From: Halioxenophilus sp033283405
GTDB lineage: Bacteria; Pseudomonadota; Gammaproteobacteria; Pseudomonadales; Cellvibrionaceae
DNA length: 64,000 bases
Assembly (NCBI RefSeq): GCF_033283405.1
Contig: NZ_JAWMQR010000003.1
Span: 372,001-436,000, forward strand
Direction: 5' to 3'
Shown piece after piece: positions 18,388 to 26,815 of the stretch. The notes under the pieces were generated by a model. It saw only the letters and a list, made by a program, of their open reading frames with translations. It did no database searches and was not told where the DNA came from. The position numbers were made by a program, and so were the translations under genes. How positions within the stretch are numbered: the stretch's first letter is position 1; the number at the start of each line of letters is the position of its first letter.

Positions 18388-19746
18388 CTATACCCCTTCT
18401 TTTAAGATGGCCTGCACAACGGACTCCATACCGGCGCTGCGCGAGCCTTTAATCAGCACCACCACCGATGCATCGAGTTCATTGATTAACGACTCACTGA
18501 GTGCCGCATTATTAATAAAGCTTTGGGCCTGCTCCCCAAACTCTTGCGCGGCCAATTCGCTGAGCGGACCCGCCGTTAACAGTCCATCCAGCCCCGCCGT
18601 TTTGGCATAGCGGCCAATCTCCTTGTGGGCGGCCTTGGCCTCCGCGCCCAACTCACCCATATCGCCCAACACCAAAAGACGCTTGCCCGGCAGTTCAGCC
18701 AACACATCTATGGCCGCCTTCACACTGCCCGGGTTGGCGTTGTAGCTGTCGTCGATTACCCAGCAACCGTTGACGCCCTCGTAGAGACAGAGGCGACCGG
18801 GCACAGCGCTAAATTTTTCCAGGCCCGATTTAATCGTGGCCAGGGTCGCTCCCAAAGGCACGGTACAGGCGGCAGCGGCCAGAGCATTGGCCACATTGGC
18901 GCGCCCGAGAATCTGCAAATCAATAGCGACCTTGCCGACTTTGGAGCAGAGTTCAAAACTGGCCCGGCCGCCTTTATCGATGTGCACATCAGTGGCATAA
19001 AGATCGGCAGAGTGGTCCACCAGGCTGAAGCCCAGCCAGTTGCGCTCACCAATTTCCTGCAACCACTGGCCTGCGAAGTGATCATCGAGATTAATAATGG
19101 CGACGCCGTCGTCAGCCAGCCCTTGGTAAATTTCACCTTTGGCGGTGGCAATCGCCTCCACCGAGCCAAAGCCCTCCAGGTGGGCAGGCACCACGTTATT
19201 GACCAGTGCCACCTGCGGTTTCGCCAGGTTAACCAGGTAGTCGATCTCGCCAATGGCACTGGCACCCATTTCGATCACCGCGAACTGCTGTTCCGGCGCG
19301 AGCCGTAACAGGGTTTTAGGCACACCAATATGGTTGTTGAGGTTGCCCTCGGTGGCCAGTGTGGTGGCCATCTCCGACAAAATGGCCGCCACCATGCCCT
19401 TGACCGTGGTCTTACCGCAGCTGCCGGTGATCGCCACCAGCGGCTTCTGCCACTGCTGTCGGTGCCAGCTGGCAATGTCGCCCAAGGCATCGGTGGTATC
19501 CGCCACCAGAATTTGGCTGGCGGCGAGACCGGCCTGCTCCCGGCTGACCAGTACCGCAACCGCGCCCTGCTCCACAGCCGTTGCGGCAAATTCATTGCCG
19601 TCGAAATAGTCCCCTTTCAGGGCGACAAACAGGTCGCCAGGCTGTACCGAGCGGCTGTCGGTAGTGATACTGCTGACACTGGCATCACTGCCCAGTAACT
19701 CGCCACCGGCGACTGCGGCCAATTCACTCAGGCTTGTAGTTATCAT
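18388..19746 (-). CDS. murF: UDP-MurNAc-tripeptide--D-alanyl-D-alanine ligase MurF
   Basis: MurF attaches the D-Ala-D-Ala dipeptide made by Ddl to the UDP-MurNAc tripeptide. I start at the ATG at 19746 (MITTSLSELAAVAGGEL), which overlaps the murE stop as ATGA and gives 452 residues. Motifs include ITGSCGKTTVKGMVAAIL (ATP loop, with SCGKT where SNGKT is more usual), NLNNHIGVPKTLL and IDDSYNANPGSVKAAI. A 12-codon upstream extension reads only into murE and is not supported. Confidence 0.96.
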   Translation of the reverse strand: MITTSLSELAAVAGGELLGSDASVSSITTDSRSVQPGDLFVALKGDYFDGNEFAATAVEQGAVAVLVSREQAGLAASQILVADTTDALGDIASWHRQQWQKPLVAITGSCGKTTVKGMVAAILSEMATTLATEGNLNNHIGVPKTLLRLAPEQQFAVIEMGASAIGEIDYLVNLAKPQVALVNNVVPAHLEGFGSVEAIATAKGEIYQGLADDGVAIINLDDHFAGQWLQEIGERNWLGFSLVDHSADLYATDVHIDKGGRASFELCSKVGKVAIDLQILGRANVANALAAAACTVPLGATLATIKSGLEKFSAVPGRLCLYEGVNGCWVIDDSYNANPGSVKAAIDVLAELPGKRLLVLGDMGELGAEAKAAHKEIGRYAKTAGLDGLLTAGPLSELAAQEFGEQAQSFINNAALSESLINELDASVVVLIKGSRSAGMESVVQAILKEGV

Positions 19747-21236
19747 TGGTTCTGCCCCAGTTGTTGAACGGTATGCGTACACACTTCCAAATCGGAATGG
19801 TTGAGCCTCTGATCACCAATCAGCTGATAATCCTCATGGCCTTTGCCAGCCACTAACACCAGATCCTCAGGCGCCGCCTGGCGGATGGCGAGCGCAATAG
19901 CCCGCACTCGATCAAGTTCAACCAGCACATTTTCTGGCGCATGGAAGCCCTCCAGAATGTGATTGAGTATCTGCACCGGCGATTCCGTGCGCGGGTTGTC
20001 GTTAGTCACCACCACCCGGTCGGCCAGACGCTCCGCGATAGCGGCCATCTCCGGTCGTTTTCCAGGGTCGCGATCACCACCACAGCCAAACAGACACCAC
20101 AGCTGGCCGTTACAGTGTTGGCGCAGCGCTAACAGGGCCTGCTCTAAGCCATCCGGCGTGTGGGCGTAGTCGACCACAACTGTCGCCACCGCAGGAGTGC
20201 CCGCAATCGTTTGCATACGGCCGGCCACCGGCTGTAGCTGTGCAACACGCTCAGCCACCTGGGACAGAGATTGCGTCTCGGCCAACTCGGCCGCCAACAC
20301 CCCCACCAGATTACTGAGGTTGAACGAGCCAATTAATGGGCTCTCGATCGGTGCACTCCCCCAAGGGGTACGCAACTGCGCCCGGGCGCCGCCCGCCCAA
20401 TAGTCGACGTCGGTCACTGCGACATCGGCACTGAGTTCGGTGATTGAGTAGGTCAACAGCTCACCGGCACCGCGATAGTCAGCCGCCCACTGTTTACCCA
20501 CGGCATCATCCAGGTTGATCACCGCCTGCTTTAACTCGGGCCGGGTAAACAGCTGCCACTTGCTCTGCCCGTAGCTGGCCATATCGCCGTGATAGTCGAG
20601 ATGGTCACGGCTTAAATTGGTGTATAGGGCCGTCTCTACCGGCACCGCCGCCATACGCCCCTGATCCAGGCTATGGGAGGAGGCCTCCATCGACACCCGG
20701 TCAATGCCGTCGGCTTTGAATTCTGCCAAGATCGCCTGGGTGGTAACGGCATCTGGCGTGGTTAAGCCCGTGTGCTTAAGTGGCTGGCCAATAACACCAT
20801 AACCCAAGGTACCAATGACACCACACGCCTCCCCCGCCAACTGCCGCAACTGGGCGTAGAGGTGGCTGCAGGTGGTTTTGCCGTTGGTGCCAGTCACTGC
20901 AAATACCGATAACGCGCGCGCCGGGTGGCCGTAGAAGTTGGCCGCCAACTCGGATAAACAGCGGCTCAAGCTGGGCACACTCACCACCGGCACAGCACCG
21001 TGCCATTCCAGCGAGGGCCGCTCGCCCTCCGCCAAAACCAGGCTGCAGCCGGCCGCCAGGGCGTTGTCGATAAAGCGCCGGCCATCCACCTGGGCTCCAG
21101 GCACCGCACAGAAGGCGTCACCTAAACGCACTTGGCGGCTATCGAGCACCAACCCCTTGGGCGTAATAGCATTAAGCCGGGGCTCGTTGGTGAGCTCCGG
21201 CCAGGAATTCAGCAGTGCGGCAGCCGAAACTGTCAT
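19743..21236 (-). CDS. murE: UDP-MurNAc-L-alanyl-D-glutamate--meso-diaminopimelate ligase MurE
   Basis: MurE adds the third stem-peptide residue. The 497-residue protein has the ATP loop VTGTNGKTTCSHLYAQL, SMEASSHSLDQGRM and NLSRDHLDYHGDM. The substrate motif reads TNDNPRTESPV; the DNPR sequence is the known mark of enzymes that use meso-diaminopimelate instead of lysine, as expected for a Gram-negative wall. The ATG overlaps the ftsI stop (ATGA) and the stop overlaps murF. Confidence 0.97.
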   Translation of the reverse strand: MTVSAAALLNSWPELTNEPRLNAITPKGLVLDSRQVRLGDAFCAVPGAQVDGRRFIDNALAAGCSLVLAEGERPSLEWHGAVPVVSVPSLSRCLSELAANFYGHPARALSVFAVTGTNGKTTCSHLYAQLRQLAGEACGVIGTLGYGVIGQPLKHTGLTTPDAVTTQAILAEFKADGIDRVSMEASSHSLDQGRMAAVPVETALYTNLSRDHLDYHGDMASYGQSKWQLFTRPELKQAVINLDDAVGKQWAADYRGAGELLTYSITELSADVAVTDVDYWAGGARAQLRTPWGSAPIESPLIGSFNLSNLVGVLAAELAETQSLSQVAERVAQLQPVAGRMQTIAGTPAVATVVVDYAHTPDGLEQALLALRQHCNGQLWCLFGCGGDRDPGKRPEMAAIAERLADRVVVTNDNPRTESPVQILNHILEGFHAPENVLVELDRVRAIALAIRQAAPEDLVLVAGKGHEDYQLIGDQRLNHSDLEVCTHTVQQLGQNQ

Positions 21237-23002
21237 CGCCTCACCTCGGCCACCTGCGTGGCAACCGGTTCAATCTCCGGCGGCACTTCCAACAGCCGTA
21301 GTGCGGCGTCGGTAACCCGGCCAAACACCGGCGCGGCCACTTCGCCGCCGTAATACTTGCCGGTTTTTGGTTCGGAGATCACCACCACCACTACAATGCG
21401 CGGGTCATCTAAGGGGGCAAAGCCAGCAAACAGTGAGCGGTAGCGATCGTCGGCATAGCCGCCACCACCTTTGCGCGGCAGGTGAGCCGTTCCCGATTTG
21501 CCCGCCGTGGAGTAATGATCGAGGTGCGCACGGTGGCCGGTACCGCCCTTGTTGGTCACTGTAGCCAACATCGATTTCATCTCTTCCGCCAGCTCCGCAG
21601 ACAACACCCGCTCGCCGGCTGGATTGTGCTCTACACGCAGCAGTGACACCGGTTTGCGGATGCCATCGTTGGCGATCACGCTGTATGCCTGGGCCAGCTG
21701 CAAAACGCTGGTGGTGAAGCCATAACCGAAGGCGTAGTTGGCCGTAGTCACATCGGGCCAGCGGTGGTACTGCGGCAGCAAGCCGCCACTCTCACCGGGA
21801 AAACCTGTACCCATCGCCTGCCCAAGACCAACCCGGTAGTACATATCGCGAATAGAGGTCGGCCCGGTGCGCAGGGCCAGTTTGGTGGTCCCCACCTGGC
21901 TCGACTTGGTAATAATTTTGGTAACACTGATTGGCCCGTAGTTGACCGGGTCAACAAAGGTTTTGCCACCCACATAGAGGGAACCCGGTGAGGTGTCGAC
22001 AATCGAGTCTTTGCCAACTATGCCCTTTTCCAAGGCCGCCATAATGCTGAACGGCTTTATCGTGGAGCCGGGCTCCATCTGGTCAACAATGGCGCGGTTG
22101 CGCATCGCTTCGCTCAGCTCTTCCGGCTTTAACCCGGTGCGATCGTTGGGGTTGAAAGAGGGGGCATTGACCAGCGCCAGAACCTCATTGGTGTGGGCAT
22201 CCAACACCACAATCGAGCCAGATTCGGCTCGTTGTTGGGTAACGGCGGTTTTCAGCTCACGATAAGCCATGTATTGCAGGCGCAGGTCGATCGCCAAGGC
22301 GAGGTTTTTACCGGGGCTGGCCGCTTCGGTGATGCCCACCTCGCGAATCACGTTGCCCTTCTCATCCTTCACTACGGTTTTTCTGCCTGAACTGCCGGTC
22401 AGCCACTCGTTGTAGGCAAGCTCCAGTGCCTCCTGGCCCTGGTCGTAAATATCGGTCACCCCCAGTAGCTGGGCACTAACCTCGCCCGAGGGATAAAAGC
22501 GACGATACTCCGTTTGGTAGTAGAGACCAGCGATTTTCAACGCCTTGATGCGCGCCGCCTGATCGGGAGGCATGCGCGTGGCGAACGACATATAACTGTG
22601 GTTGCGGTAGCGATCCAGCTTGGCCTTCAACTCGCCCAGGTTCATATCCGCCAAACGGGCCAGATCCGCCAACTGCTTGTGTTCAGAAGTAATCAGTTGT
22701 GGATCCAGGGAGATGGTCACCAACGGCGTACTGACCGCCAGCGGATCACCATTACGGTCGGAGATCACACCGCGATAGCCAGGGATAAGCTCCGAGCGAA
22801 CCGTGCGATCCTCACCGGCCTTGCGCAAAAAATCGGCGCCGCGGTCGGTATTGGGCAGCACTTGCAGCCAGGCGAGCTGAGCCACCAGGGCCAGCCCCAT
22901 ACAGGCCATTACCCCGCACACAAAGTAAAAGCGCCACCGGGATACCAACACCGGCGGCGCGAGCTTTACGTTGTTTTTTTTCGGCTTGCGCTTCGCTGTC
23001 AT
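21233..23002 (-). CDS. ftsI: Septal transpeptidase FtsI (penicillin-binding protein 3)
   Basis: FtsI crosslinks septal peptidoglycan and is the partner of FtsW. The 589-residue protein has a basic cytoplasmic start, one membrane anchor (about 24-45), the PBP dimerisation domain beginning RGVISDRNGDPLAV, and the transpeptidase domain. The acyl-ester serine is Ser313 in STIK and the third motif is KSG at 502-504. The second motif is SSQ at 367-369, whereas E. coli and Pseudomonas enzymes have SSN. All other features point to a working enzyme. It overlaps ftsL and murE by ATGA junctions. Confidence 0.96.
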   Translation of the reverse strand: MTAKRKPKKNNVKLAPPVLVSRWRFYFVCGVMACMGLALVAQLAWLQVLPNTDRGADFLRKAGEDRTVRSELIPGYRGVISDRNGDPLAVSTPLVTISLDPQLITSEHKQLADLARLADMNLGELKAKLDRYRNHSYMSFATRMPPDQAARIKALKIAGLYYQTEYRRFYPSGEVSAQLLGVTDIYDQGQEALELAYNEWLTGSSGRKTVVKDEKGNVIREVGITEAASPGKNLALAIDLRLQYMAYRELKTAVTQQRAESGSIVVLDAHTNEVLALVNAPSFNPNDRTGLKPEELSEAMRNRAIVDQMEPGSTIKPFSIMAALEKGIVGKDSIVDTSPGSLYVGGKTFVDPVNYGPISVTKIITKSSQVGTTKLALRTGPTSIRDMYYRVGLGQAMGTGFPGESGGLLPQYHRWPDVTTANYAFGYGFTTSVLQLAQAYSVIANDGIRKPVSLLRVEHNPAGERVLSAELAEEMKSMLATVTNKGGTGHRAHLDHYSTAGKSGTAHLPRKGGGGYADDRYRSLFAGFAPLDDPRIVVVVVISEPKTGKYYGGEVAAPVFGRVTDAALRLLEVPPEIEPVATQVAEVRR

Positions 23003-23316
23003 CGCTCAACCACTACGATACTCTCCGCCGGTGGCGGAGCCATCTGCAACTTCTCCACGGCAAGGTTTTCCACCCGACTGTAGGCGCCCCAGGCACTGCG
23101 CTCCAACAAATACTGTCCCCACTGCTCCTGCAGTGCGGCCGATTCCGATTGCGCCACAGCCAACTCTGCCGTCAATTGGCGGGATTGGTGGCTGGTGTAA
23201 ATCACCGCTACCGCCGACGCCAACACCAATACCCACAGCACGGCCACCAACAATCGGCTCGGCCAACCGGTGGTTGGGGCTGAATCGGAATAATCTAATG
23301 CGGTTCGCGTTACCAT
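22999..23316 (-). CDS. ftsL: Cell division protein FtsL
   Basis: FtsL is a small bitopic protein that forms the FtsQLB complex and activates FtsWI. The 105-residue product has a short cytoplasmic segment, one transmembrane helix (RLLVAVLWVLVLASAVAVIY, about 20-40) and a periplasmic coiled-coil-like stretch with regular L, A and Q residues, ending in VENLAVEKLQM, typical of the family's conserved C-terminal region. I use the ATG at 23316; a GTG one codon earlier is possible. It lies between rsmH and ftsI, the canonical site. Confidence 0.92.
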   Translation of the reverse strand: MVTRTALDYSDSAPTTGWPSRLLVAVLWVLVLASAVAVIYTSHQSRQLTAELAVAQSESAALQEQWGQYLLERSAWGAYSRVENLAVEKLQMAPPPAESIVVVER

Positions 23317-23392
23317 CACTTTGCAACCGTGGTTGTCATTTGCGTTTAAGTTGGGTTGTCGTTTACGTCGGGTTCTGTGCGTGTTGGCGTTG

Positions 23393-24325
23393 TTATTTAA
23401 TTTTTTCTGCGACTCGCAAAACAGCGCTGCGCGAGCGAATGTTTTCCGCCAACTCTTTCTCTCCAGCTTTTTGCGCCTTCGCCAATACCTTCATGCGTTT
23501 GTTCAGAGCGCTCTCCATCACTGGCAGCCCCTTGGGCAACTGATCGCCCCGCTCTTGACGACGGAAAAACTGTTTGACGATACGATCCTCCAGTGAGTGG
23601 AAGCTGATCACCACCAGCCGCCCACCAACCGCCAACATCTCCAAGGCCACAGCCAGAGCCTCCTGCAGATCATCCAACTCCCGGTTCACCTGAATCCGGA
23701 TTGCCTGAAAGGCTCTGGTCGCTGGGTGCTTGCCCTTCTCCCAAGCCGGATTGGCCTCGGCGATCACCTTGGCCAACTGGCCGGTGCGGGTAAAGGGCTG
23801 TTGCTGACGGTGATTAACAATCGCCCTGGCCATGCGTTTGGCGAACCGCTCTTCGCCATAGTTTTTAAACACCCAGGCAATGTCCTCTTCTGCGGCCCGG
23901 TTGATCCAGTCCGCGGCACTTTCGCCAGCGGTGGTATCCATGCGCATATCCAGCGGCCCATCCTGCAGGAAACTGAAACCGCGCTCAGCCTGGTCCAACT
24001 GCGGCGAGGAGACACCCAGATCGAGCAGAATGCCGGTAACCTCACCCGTTCGCCCCAGCCCCTCTAGCATGCGCCGCATCTCGGCAAAGGAGCCCTGCTC
24101 TATCTGAAAACGTTGATCTTCCGCGGCCAAGCGATTGGCCACCTCGATCGCCTCTGGATCCTTATCGATAGCCAGCAACCGGCCAGATTCATTCAACTGC
24201 TTAAGGATGGCCCGACTGTGCCCGCCACGGCCAAAGGTGCCATCAATGTAGAAGCCACCCGGATCAGTAATTAGCGCATCAACGGACTCGTGCAATAGCA
24301 CCGAGTAGTGGCTTGTTTCAGCCAA
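23393..24325 (-). CDS. rsmH: 16S rRNA (cytosine-1402-N4)-methyltransferase RsmH
   Basis: RsmH (MraW) methylates N4 of C1402 in 16S rRNA using S-adenosylmethionine. The 310-residue protein starts HYSVLLHESVDAL and has the SAM motif DGTFGRGGHSRAIL, GILLDLGVSSPQLD, and the late VISFHSLEDRIVKQFF. RsmI, which methylates the 2'-OH of the same nucleotide, is encoded nearby at 25937-26791. rsmH follows mraZ by 11 bases. Confidence 0.98.
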   Translation of the reverse strand: MAETSHYSVLLHESVDALITDPGGFYIDGTFGRGGHSRAILKQLNESGRLLAIDKDPEAIEVANRLAAEDQRFQIEQGSFAEMRRMLEGLGRTGEVTGILLDLGVSSPQLDQAERGFSFLQDGPLDMRMDTTAGESAADWINRAAEEDIAWVFKNYGEERFAKRMARAIVNHRQQQPFTRTGQLAKVIAEANPAWEKGKHPATRAFQAIRIQVNRELDDLQEALAVALEMLAVGGRLVVISFHSLEDRIVKQFFRRQERGDQLPKGLPVMESALNKRMKVLAKAQKAGEKELAENIRSRSAVLRVAEKIK

Positions 24326-24336
24326 GCTGCTTACCT

Positions 24337-24780
24337 CTAAAAGTCGAGACCAGCAAGATCATCCGGAACCGGCTCGTCAATGTCGCTATCGACCCACTCT
24401 TTGAAGCGGTCTTCATCCCAAACCTCAAAGCTTTTGCCCTGGCCAATAATCAGCAGTTTGCGATCCAGCCCGGCGTAGTCGCGATGCTGGGTGGGAATCA
24501 ACATGCGGTTGTTGCCATCCATCTCCGCAACGTGGTAATAACCCAACATCAGTAATTTGGTGCGCCGCGCCTGCTTGCTGCTACGGCTTTTTATCTCTTC
24601 CAGTTGCACGGCAATCTCATCCCAGTAGGGTTTTGGGTAGAGCACCAGGCAACGATCTTGAGTGGAGGCGGTCAGCACCAGCTCGCAGTTACAGTAGGCC
24701 GTCAATTGGTCACGGAGATCCTTTGGAACGGCAACGCGCCCCTTGGCATCCATCGTGACTGAATGACTACCGTAAAACAT
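24337..24780 (-). CDS. mraZ: Transcriptional regulator MraZ
   Basis: MraZ is an AbrB/SpoVT-fold DNA-binding protein that represses its own operon in E. coli by binding direct repeats of TGGGN in the mra promoter. The 147-residue protein contains the two family repeats, each with a DxxxR core: MDAKGRVAVPKDLR near the N-terminus and MDGNNRMLIPTQHR near the middle. It is the first gene of the cluster, and box-like direct repeats at 24826-24850 lie right at its predicted transcription start, so autoregulation is likely here too. Confidence 0.97.
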   Translation of the reverse strand: MFYGSHSVTMDAKGRVAVPKDLRDQLTAYCNCELVLTASTQDRCLVLYPKPYWDEIAVQLEEIKSRSSKQARRTKLLMLGYYHVAEMDGNNRMLIPTQHRDYAGLDRKLLIIGQGKSFEVWDEDRFKEWVDSDIDEPVPDDLAGLDF

Positions 24781-24825
24781 TTATTTCCACCGGAGGACAC
24801 TGAAGGCCCACTAAAGATCACAAAA

Positions 24826-24850
24826 TTCTACTAATTACCACTTATTCCCA
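24826..24850 (-). promoter_or_regulatory. MraZ operator: three direct repeats with 10-base period
   Basis: On the minus strand the sequence reads TGGGA-N5-TGGTA-N5-TAGAA, that is, three five-base boxes repeated every 10 bases and degenerating toward mraZ. E. coli MraZ recognises TGGGN boxes separated by five bases. The first and best box covers the predicted transcription start, so bound MraZ would block promoter clearance. Confidence 0.75.
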
Positions 24851-24857
24851 CTGGCAC

Positions 24858-24885
24858 ACTATATGTGGCCTCCGGCTAAAGTCAA
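24858..24885 (-). promoter_or_regulatory. Sigma-70 promoter of the mra/dcw cluster
   Basis: A strong housekeeping promoter is visible on the minus strand: -35 TTGACT (24880-24885), a 16-base spacer, and -10 TATAGT (24858-24863). The start site would fall near 24850, giving a leader of about 70 bases before the mraZ ATG. The MraZ boxes start at the +1 region. Confidence 0.8.
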
Positions 24886-25546
24886 GCTGGAGCAATCCAT
24901 TTAGTGCGTTGATCTACAAGGAAAAAATTGTTCTCTGGCGGGAAAAATCAAAAACATGCTGTTTTCACAAACTGATCAGAAATCCAACAAATCCATAAAT
25001 CTCTTACAAAACAGCGACCTAGCTAAAACTGTGAGAAATCACTTTAGCTTTTAGATTGATTTCCAATTACTTCCTCGCGCCTTTACACCGAAATGTAAAT
25101 TTCTCGGGCTTCTTATGCCTGCGCACCTGCCAATGGGGCTAAGCCTTAAAAAGGGACCCGATTTGATGCTAGCGACCAAATCTGGCCAAAAAGGGGCAGC
25201 TGAGTGGTAAAAAGTGGGAGGAGCGGTGGAATTTTGTGGGAAACGCTCGCCAGTCTGGTGGCAATCTGTGGTTTTCAGCCGCTGGCTACACCGCGCAACC
25301 TGCCGAAAGCGCTGGCTTGCCGCCCGCTTAACCACCCAAAACCACTTCCCACCACAGGCGAGCCCTAAGCACATTGCGACACCAGCAGGAACGGCAGACA
25401 GACCACAGCGCTCCTGCCAGGCAGTAAATATCGTTGGCGCCGGATAGATAAAGAAGAATAACTATAGAGGGATGAAAACAGCGATAGAGCGCGGGCACCC
25501 ATCAGACGCAGGGGTACCAACGTGACATTAGTAGGTATAAGGAAGA
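24886..25546. other. Long non-coding stretch between rnpB and the mra promoter
   Basis: About 660 bases carry no gene I can support. Minus-strand frames at 25051-25374 and 25365-25595 translate to compositions unlike the neighbours, with many C, R, S and W residues and no motif. The part nearest the mra promoter is A+T-rich. At 25205-25241 the plus strand holds four TGGNA boxes (TGGTA, TGGGA, TGGAA, TGGGA) resembling the MraZ repeats. The segment may hold upstream control sequences for the dcw cluster or an unrecognised RNA. Confidence 0.5.
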
Positions 25547-25898
<352 letters not shown>

Positions 25899-25907
25899 GA
25901 GGCCGGG

Positions 25908-25936
25908 AGACTACTCTCATTTCCCAACCGGTGCAA
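25908..25936 (-). promoter_or_regulatory. Promoter of rnpB, abutting the rsmI stop codon
   Basis: The minus strand has TTGCAC (25931-25936), a 17-base spacer and TAGTCT (25908-25913), placing the start about nine bases before or at the P1 helix. The -35 hexamer begins directly after the rsmI stop codon (TAA at 25937-25939). Confidence 0.65.
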
Positions 25937-26791
25937 TTACTCGCCCGCTTTCTGTTGCATCAACCACTGATAGAGTGCGTTCTTTTTCAACCCGGTGTAT
26001 TCCGCCACCACCCCCGCCGCCTTTTTGGGGGGCATATGAGGTAACAGCAGAGCTAACAAGCGGCGGCTCTCCGCATCTATCTCAGCAGTTACGGCGGCAG
26101 CACCAGCGATCATCAGTACGATTTCACCCCGCTGCTGATTGCTATCTTCGGCTACCCGAGCCAGTACCTGAGCCACGTTGCCCGCCAGAAAGGTTTCAAA
26201 GGTTTTGGTCAACTCCCGGGCTAACACCACCCTACGCTCCATACCAAACACCGAGGCAACATCCTGTAGGCAGTCTAAAATTCGATGGGGAGCTTCGTAG
26301 TAGACCAGCGTGGCCGTCTCCTCCACCAGCGACTGCAATCGTTGTTGGCGAGCCTGCTGCTTGCTGGGCAGAAAACCCTCAAACCGGAAGCGGTCTGTCG
26401 CCAGCCCGGAGGCGCTCAGGGCGGTGATCAGGGCACAGGCTCCGGGGATGGGGGTAACCGTGATTCCCTGGCGACGCGCCTCGGCCACCAGACGATAACC
26501 GGGGTCTGAAATGAGCGGAGTCCCGGCATCCGATATGAGCGCAACTTTGGAACCCGCTCTCAATTTTTCAATCAGTAACTCCGTGCGCCGCTCATCTGTG
26601 TGATCATGGTAGGCAAACATCGGCGTACTGATACTAAAGTGTGACAGGAGCTTGGCACTATGCCGGGTATCCTCCGCTGCAATCAGATCCACTGTTTGGA
26701 GAGTTTCCACTGCGCGGGGTACCATATCGGCCAAATTGCCGATGGGCGTTGCAACCACAAAAAGCTGCCCGAACTCGGTTTCGCTCGGCAT
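25937..26791 (-). CDS. rsmI: 16S rRNA (cytidine-1402-2'-O)-methyltransferase RsmI
   Basis: RsmI methylates the ribose 2'-OH of C1402 in 16S rRNA, acting on the same base as RsmH. The 284-residue protein belongs to the tetrapyrrole-methylase fold: GQLFVVATPIGNLADMVPRA at the N-terminus, VDLIAAEDTRHSAKLL, ALISDAGTPLISDPGYRLV and the central VTPIPGACALITALSASGL. Its C-terminal extension has LPHMPPKKAAGVVAEYTG, as in the family. It is transcribed divergently from lpoA with only 24 bases between the start codons, an arrangement also known for E. coli yraL/yraM. Confidence 0.97.
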   Translation of the reverse strand: MPSETEFGQLFVVATPIGNLADMVPRAVETLQTVDLIAAEDTRHSAKLLSHFSISTPMFAYHDHTDERRTELLIEKLRAGSKVALISDAGTPLISDPGYRLVAEARRQGITVTPIPGACALITALSASGLATDRFRFEGFLPSKQQARQQRLQSLVEETATLVYYEAPHRILDCLQDVASVFGMERRVVLARELTKTFETFLAGNVAQVLARVAEDSNQQRGEIVLMIAGAAAVTAEIDAESRRLLALLLPHMPPKKAAGVVAEYTGLKKNALYQWLMQQKAGE

Positions 26792-26815
26792 GTATTGTTC
26801 ACCTGGAAAATGTAA

